This document shows positions 62,015 through 64,000 of a stretch of DNA of 64,000 bases, in pieces (the stretch's first letter is position 1; each line of letters starts with the position of its first letter). The notes beneath the pieces were generated by a model. That model did no database searches. It had not been told where the DNA came from and saw only the letters and a list, made by a program, of their open reading frames with translations. Source of the DNA: Anabaena sphaerica FACHB-251 (GTDB lineage Bacteria > Cyanobacteriota > Cyanobacteriia > Cyanobacteriales > Nostocaceae); contig NZ_JACJQU010000004.1 of assembly GCF_014696825.1 (NCBI RefSeq), positions 124,001-188,000 on the forward strand, written 5' to 3'. The translations under genes and the position numbers were made by a program.

Positions 62015-62575
62015 TTACCCATTACCCAAAATAGCAGTATTAATAGTCCAAGCATCTACCAATAACAGTAACAGAGTACAACAAAATAAAATCACATACA
62101 TCCAAGGTTGGGCTAAAGGACGGACATCTGTAGTATCAATACCTGTTTTTGCTTGCACAATATTTACCAACCTATTAAAACCAGCTACACGCATGGGTAG
62201 TAAATAGGCTTTTCCGTCTTGACTGAGAAAATAATAAACTAAACCGCCTTGACCAGTGGTGCGGGGTTTTAAGCTTTTAACATCTGACCAAGATAAAGAC
62301 CAACCTTTGCGAAAAAAGCGCGGAACCCAAACTGGGTAAGTAACTTTAATTCCCTGGTCATCTATCATCACTCTTTCCGTCAACACCGCATATAATCCCA
62401 CAAAACCGATGCTAATCCCTGCCCATAATAATTCTGGTGGTGTAGGTGCTTTGGTAACTTCCGCCAAAAAGGGTAAGGGGACTGTCAAGGCTACATATAG
62501 AGTTAACAGAGTAATTCTAATCAAGGGAGACAAGCGGAAAACAGAAGTTGAGGTATCGTTTGAGTTTGCTGTCAC
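62015..62575 (-). CDS. membrane protein of unknown function
   Basis: About 186 residues if started at the GTG at 62575; the frame reaches 62647 but the first 24 residues are encoded by TTTTGGATTTTGGAT-type repeats. Three membrane segments: IRITLLTLYVALTVPLPFLA, ELLWAGISIGFVGLYAVL and near the C-terminus WMYVILFCCTLLLLLVDAW. Between them a PH-like soluble region: VMIDDQGIKVTYPVWVPRFF and GWSLSWSDVKSLKP. Lies 5' of the ABC ATPase on the same strand. Confidence 0.6.
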   Translation of the reverse strand: MTANSNDTSTSVFRLSPLIRITLLTLYVALTVPLPFLAEVTKAPTPPELLWAGISIGFVGLYAVLTERVMIDDQGIKVTYPVWVPRFFRKGWSLSWSDVKSLKPRTTGQGGLVYYFLSQDGKAYLLPMRVAGFNRLVNIVQAKTGIDTTDVRPLAQPWMYVILFCCTLLLLLVDAWTINTAILGNG

Positions 62576-62726
62576 GGCTCGATTTTCATGCTTTTTCTTT
62601 CTTATTCTAAACAAAAACAATCCAAAATCCAAAATCCAAAATTGCATTACCCATTACCTATCTATTTCATCTTGATTTCATTTTGAGTTGGCATCTTGAG
62701 AGTTGAAAAGTATTGAGCTAATAAAA

Positions 62727-63812
62727 ATGCTTATTTACTCTCCAGAACCAAGCTTTAGAAGCAGCTTACCAACATCACCGCTATATGCAACGGTGACAGA
62801 AGCATTAGGTAAAGTTCCCATTGTCCGGTTAAATCAAATTCACCCAAGCTGTCAACATCATCATCTCTATTTGAAACTAGAATCTTGTAATCCCGGTGGT
62901 AGTATTAAAGAAAAAAATGCAGCTTATCTTGTGGCTGAAGCCGAAAAACAAGGTTTATTGCTGCCAGGAGGTACAATTGTTGAATCTAGTTCTGGTAATT
63001 TTGGCATTGGGTTAGCAATTGTCGGTGCAACTAAGGGTTACAGGGTGATAATTGTCATTGATGCTAAAACCCCTGTCACCATGCGAAGAATGCTCACTGC
63101 TTATGGTGCAGAACTCGTCGAAGTTCCTTTGAGTGCTGCTGATGCTCAAGGTTCGATGCAGGTAGCAAGAATGGCAAAAGCTCAGGAATTAGCTGCAAAT
63201 ATTGCTGGTGCTTGGTATCCTTGTCAACATAAAAATCCTAGTAATACTGATGCCCATGCAATCTGGACTGCGCGGGAAATTGAAGCAGCTTTTGGTGGTG
63301 CGCCGGATGCTATAGTTATTGGAGTTAGCACAGCCGGACAATTAGGCGGTATCAGTCGCTACTTTAAAAAGTATTATCCCCAAACTAGAATTATTGGCGT
63401 AGATGTAGCAGGATCAGCGATTTTTGGTACACCCAGACACCCCTATAAGATGACTGGACTGGGTTTATCCTTCGTTCCCCCCAATTTTGATCCGCAAGTG
63501 TTAGACGCTGCTTATAGCGTTGATGATGCTTTGGCGTTTTCAGTTTGTCATGCTATGGCTAAACAAGAAGGAATGCTTTTAGGTGCTTCCACTGGTGCAA
63601 TTGTGGCCGCAGCTTTAGCGGATGCCCAAAGATTTACTAAAACCCAAACTATGTTACTACTTAATCCTGACCGGGGCGATCGCTATTTAGAAACAGTTTA
63701 CAATGTCGATTGGTTAAAAGAACAAAATATCAACATCCTGCAAAATTCACATCTCACCGAAGCAATTGCTAACCTGCTACCTGTACCCTTGGATATCGTC
63801 GGTAGGAGTTAA
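62727..63812 (+). CDS. PLP-dependent SbnA/cysteine synthase-like enzyme
   Basis: 361 residues from the ATG at 62727 (the frame opens at a TTG at 62703). Fold type II PLP enzyme: catalytic Lys in NPGGSIKEKNAAYL, the SSSGNFGIGLAIVG loop, phosphate-binding GVSTAGQLGG, and C-terminal GASTGAIVAAAL. The pattern GLGLSFVPPN and MLLGASTGA fits SbnA, which makes N-(2-amino-2-carboxyethyl)-glutamate from O-phosphoserine and glutamate on the way to 2,3-diaminopropionate; a plain cysteine synthase is the alternative. The next gene starts 2 bp downstream, so they are co-expressed. Confidence 0.8.
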   Translation: MLIYSPEPSFRSSLPTSPLYATVTEALGKVPIVRLNQIHPSCQHHHLYLKLESCNPGGSIKEKNAAYLVAEAEKQGLLLPGGTIVESSSGNFGIGLAIVGATKGYRVIIVIDAKTPVTMRRMLTAYGAELVEVPLSAADAQGSMQVARMAKAQELAANIAGAWYPCQHKNPSNTDAHAIWTAREIEAAFGGAPDAIVIGVSTAGQLGGISRYFKKYYPQTRIIGVDVAGSAIFGTPRHPYKMTGLGLSFVPPNFDPQVLDAAYSVDDALAFSVCHAMAKQEGMLLGASTGAIVAAALADAQRFTKTQTMLLLNPDRGDRYLETVYNVDWLKEQNINILQNSHLTEAIANLLPVPLDIVGRS

Positions 63813-63814
63813 GA

Positions 63815-64000
63815 GTGAAACTGCAAGAACCACAATCTCAACCTGTTAGTTTAGGGACTTTATGGCGGGAGTTTCTGCCTTTATCCCTCAGTGATGTGAC
63901 TATGGCCTGTGGTGATCCGATGATGACCACGACATTAGCTCATCTTCCTGATGCTCAAATTAACCTTGCGGCTGTAGGTATTGCCAAATCTTTGGCGATA
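63815..64000 (+). CDS. probable membrane transport protein, N-terminal part (3' end outside window)
   Basis: A GTG at 63815 opens a frame that runs to the window edge (62 codons). A Shine-Dalgarno GGAG lies 6 bases upstream, inside the stop region of the preceding gene, which argues for translational coupling. The start (LWREFLPLSLSDVTMACGDP, then THLPDAQINLAAVGIAKSLAI with LA before HLP) resembles the first helices of MATE/MOP-type flippases and exporters. Only about 20 percent of such a protein would be in view. Confidence 0.6.
   Translation, partial: MKLQEPQSQPVSLGTLWREFLPLSLSDVTMACGDPMMTTTLAHLPDAQINLAAVGIAKSLAI

Overview
The window is chromosomal DNA from a filamentous, heterocyst-type cyanobacterium (Nostocales: Anabaena, Nostoc, Dolichospermum or a close relative). 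Evidence is the many HIP1 octamers (GCGATCGC), several families known mainly from cyanobacteria or plastids (DUF2499, DUF3593, DUF3611, DUF3155, CCB-type cytochrome b6f assembly factor, SLH-OprB porin), arrays of heptanucleotide short tandem repeats, and a gene order that, from memory, resembles the all4499-alr4505 region of Anabaena PCC 7120 (porin, phosphate two-component genes, coiled-coil pair). Non-coding DNA is AT-rich and crowded with palindromes and short repeats. I see no rRNA, tRNA or CRISPR array.

Layout. 1-8 kb: 3' part of an unidentified gene, nth, rseP, a DUF433/DUF5615 antitoxin-toxin-like pair between repeated terminator hairpins, a membrane protein, serS, DUF3611 and a CCB factor. 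8-16 kb: DUF3155, a GAF histidine kinase of CSK/Hik2 type, two tandem paralogous exported proteins (one with SLH domains), a major porin and a Crp/Fnr regulator. 16-22.5 kb: phosphate-sensing operon sphR-sphS-phoU and two adjacent coiled-coil proteins resembling ZicK/ZacK. 22.5-35 kb: hisA, DUF2499/DUF3593, csaB-like pyruvyl transferase, Uma2, a haem-binding DUF3365 kinase, pgeF, birA, an M23 peptidase, ribE, a bifunctional nuclease and an Fe-S aldo/keto reductase.

35-40 kb is the most accessory-looking stretch: a 178-bp MITE-like element with nested palindromes, then a three-gene operon (winged-helix protein, large P-loop ATPase, DUF1802-like/PD-(D/E)xK nuclease) that looks like an uncharacterised defence or DNA-processing system, then a frame-disrupted aspartic-protease gene. 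40-50 kb: pgi, a RelE-like toxin-antitoxin pair, a LivM/LivG-type ABC transporter split by an Uma2 gene, a persulfide dioxygenase divergent from an ArsR/BigR-like repressor, hemA and glpX. 50-64 kb: grxC, tadA, plsC, a PrcA-type protease, bolA-grxD, a homocitrate-synthase-like gene with an MFS exporter, a response regulator, an ABC ATPase, and at the right edge an SbnA-like PLP enzyme coupled to a truncated membrane-protein gene.

A recurring theme is repeat DNA touching genes: heptamer arrays run up to or close to the start codons of hisA, the LivM permease, hemA, tadA and the aldo/keto reductase; a hairpin family with covarying arms sits at gene 3' ends; and one palindromic repeat is inserted in frame in the SphS kinase. 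All family assignments come from reading the sequence and from memory; no database search was run.
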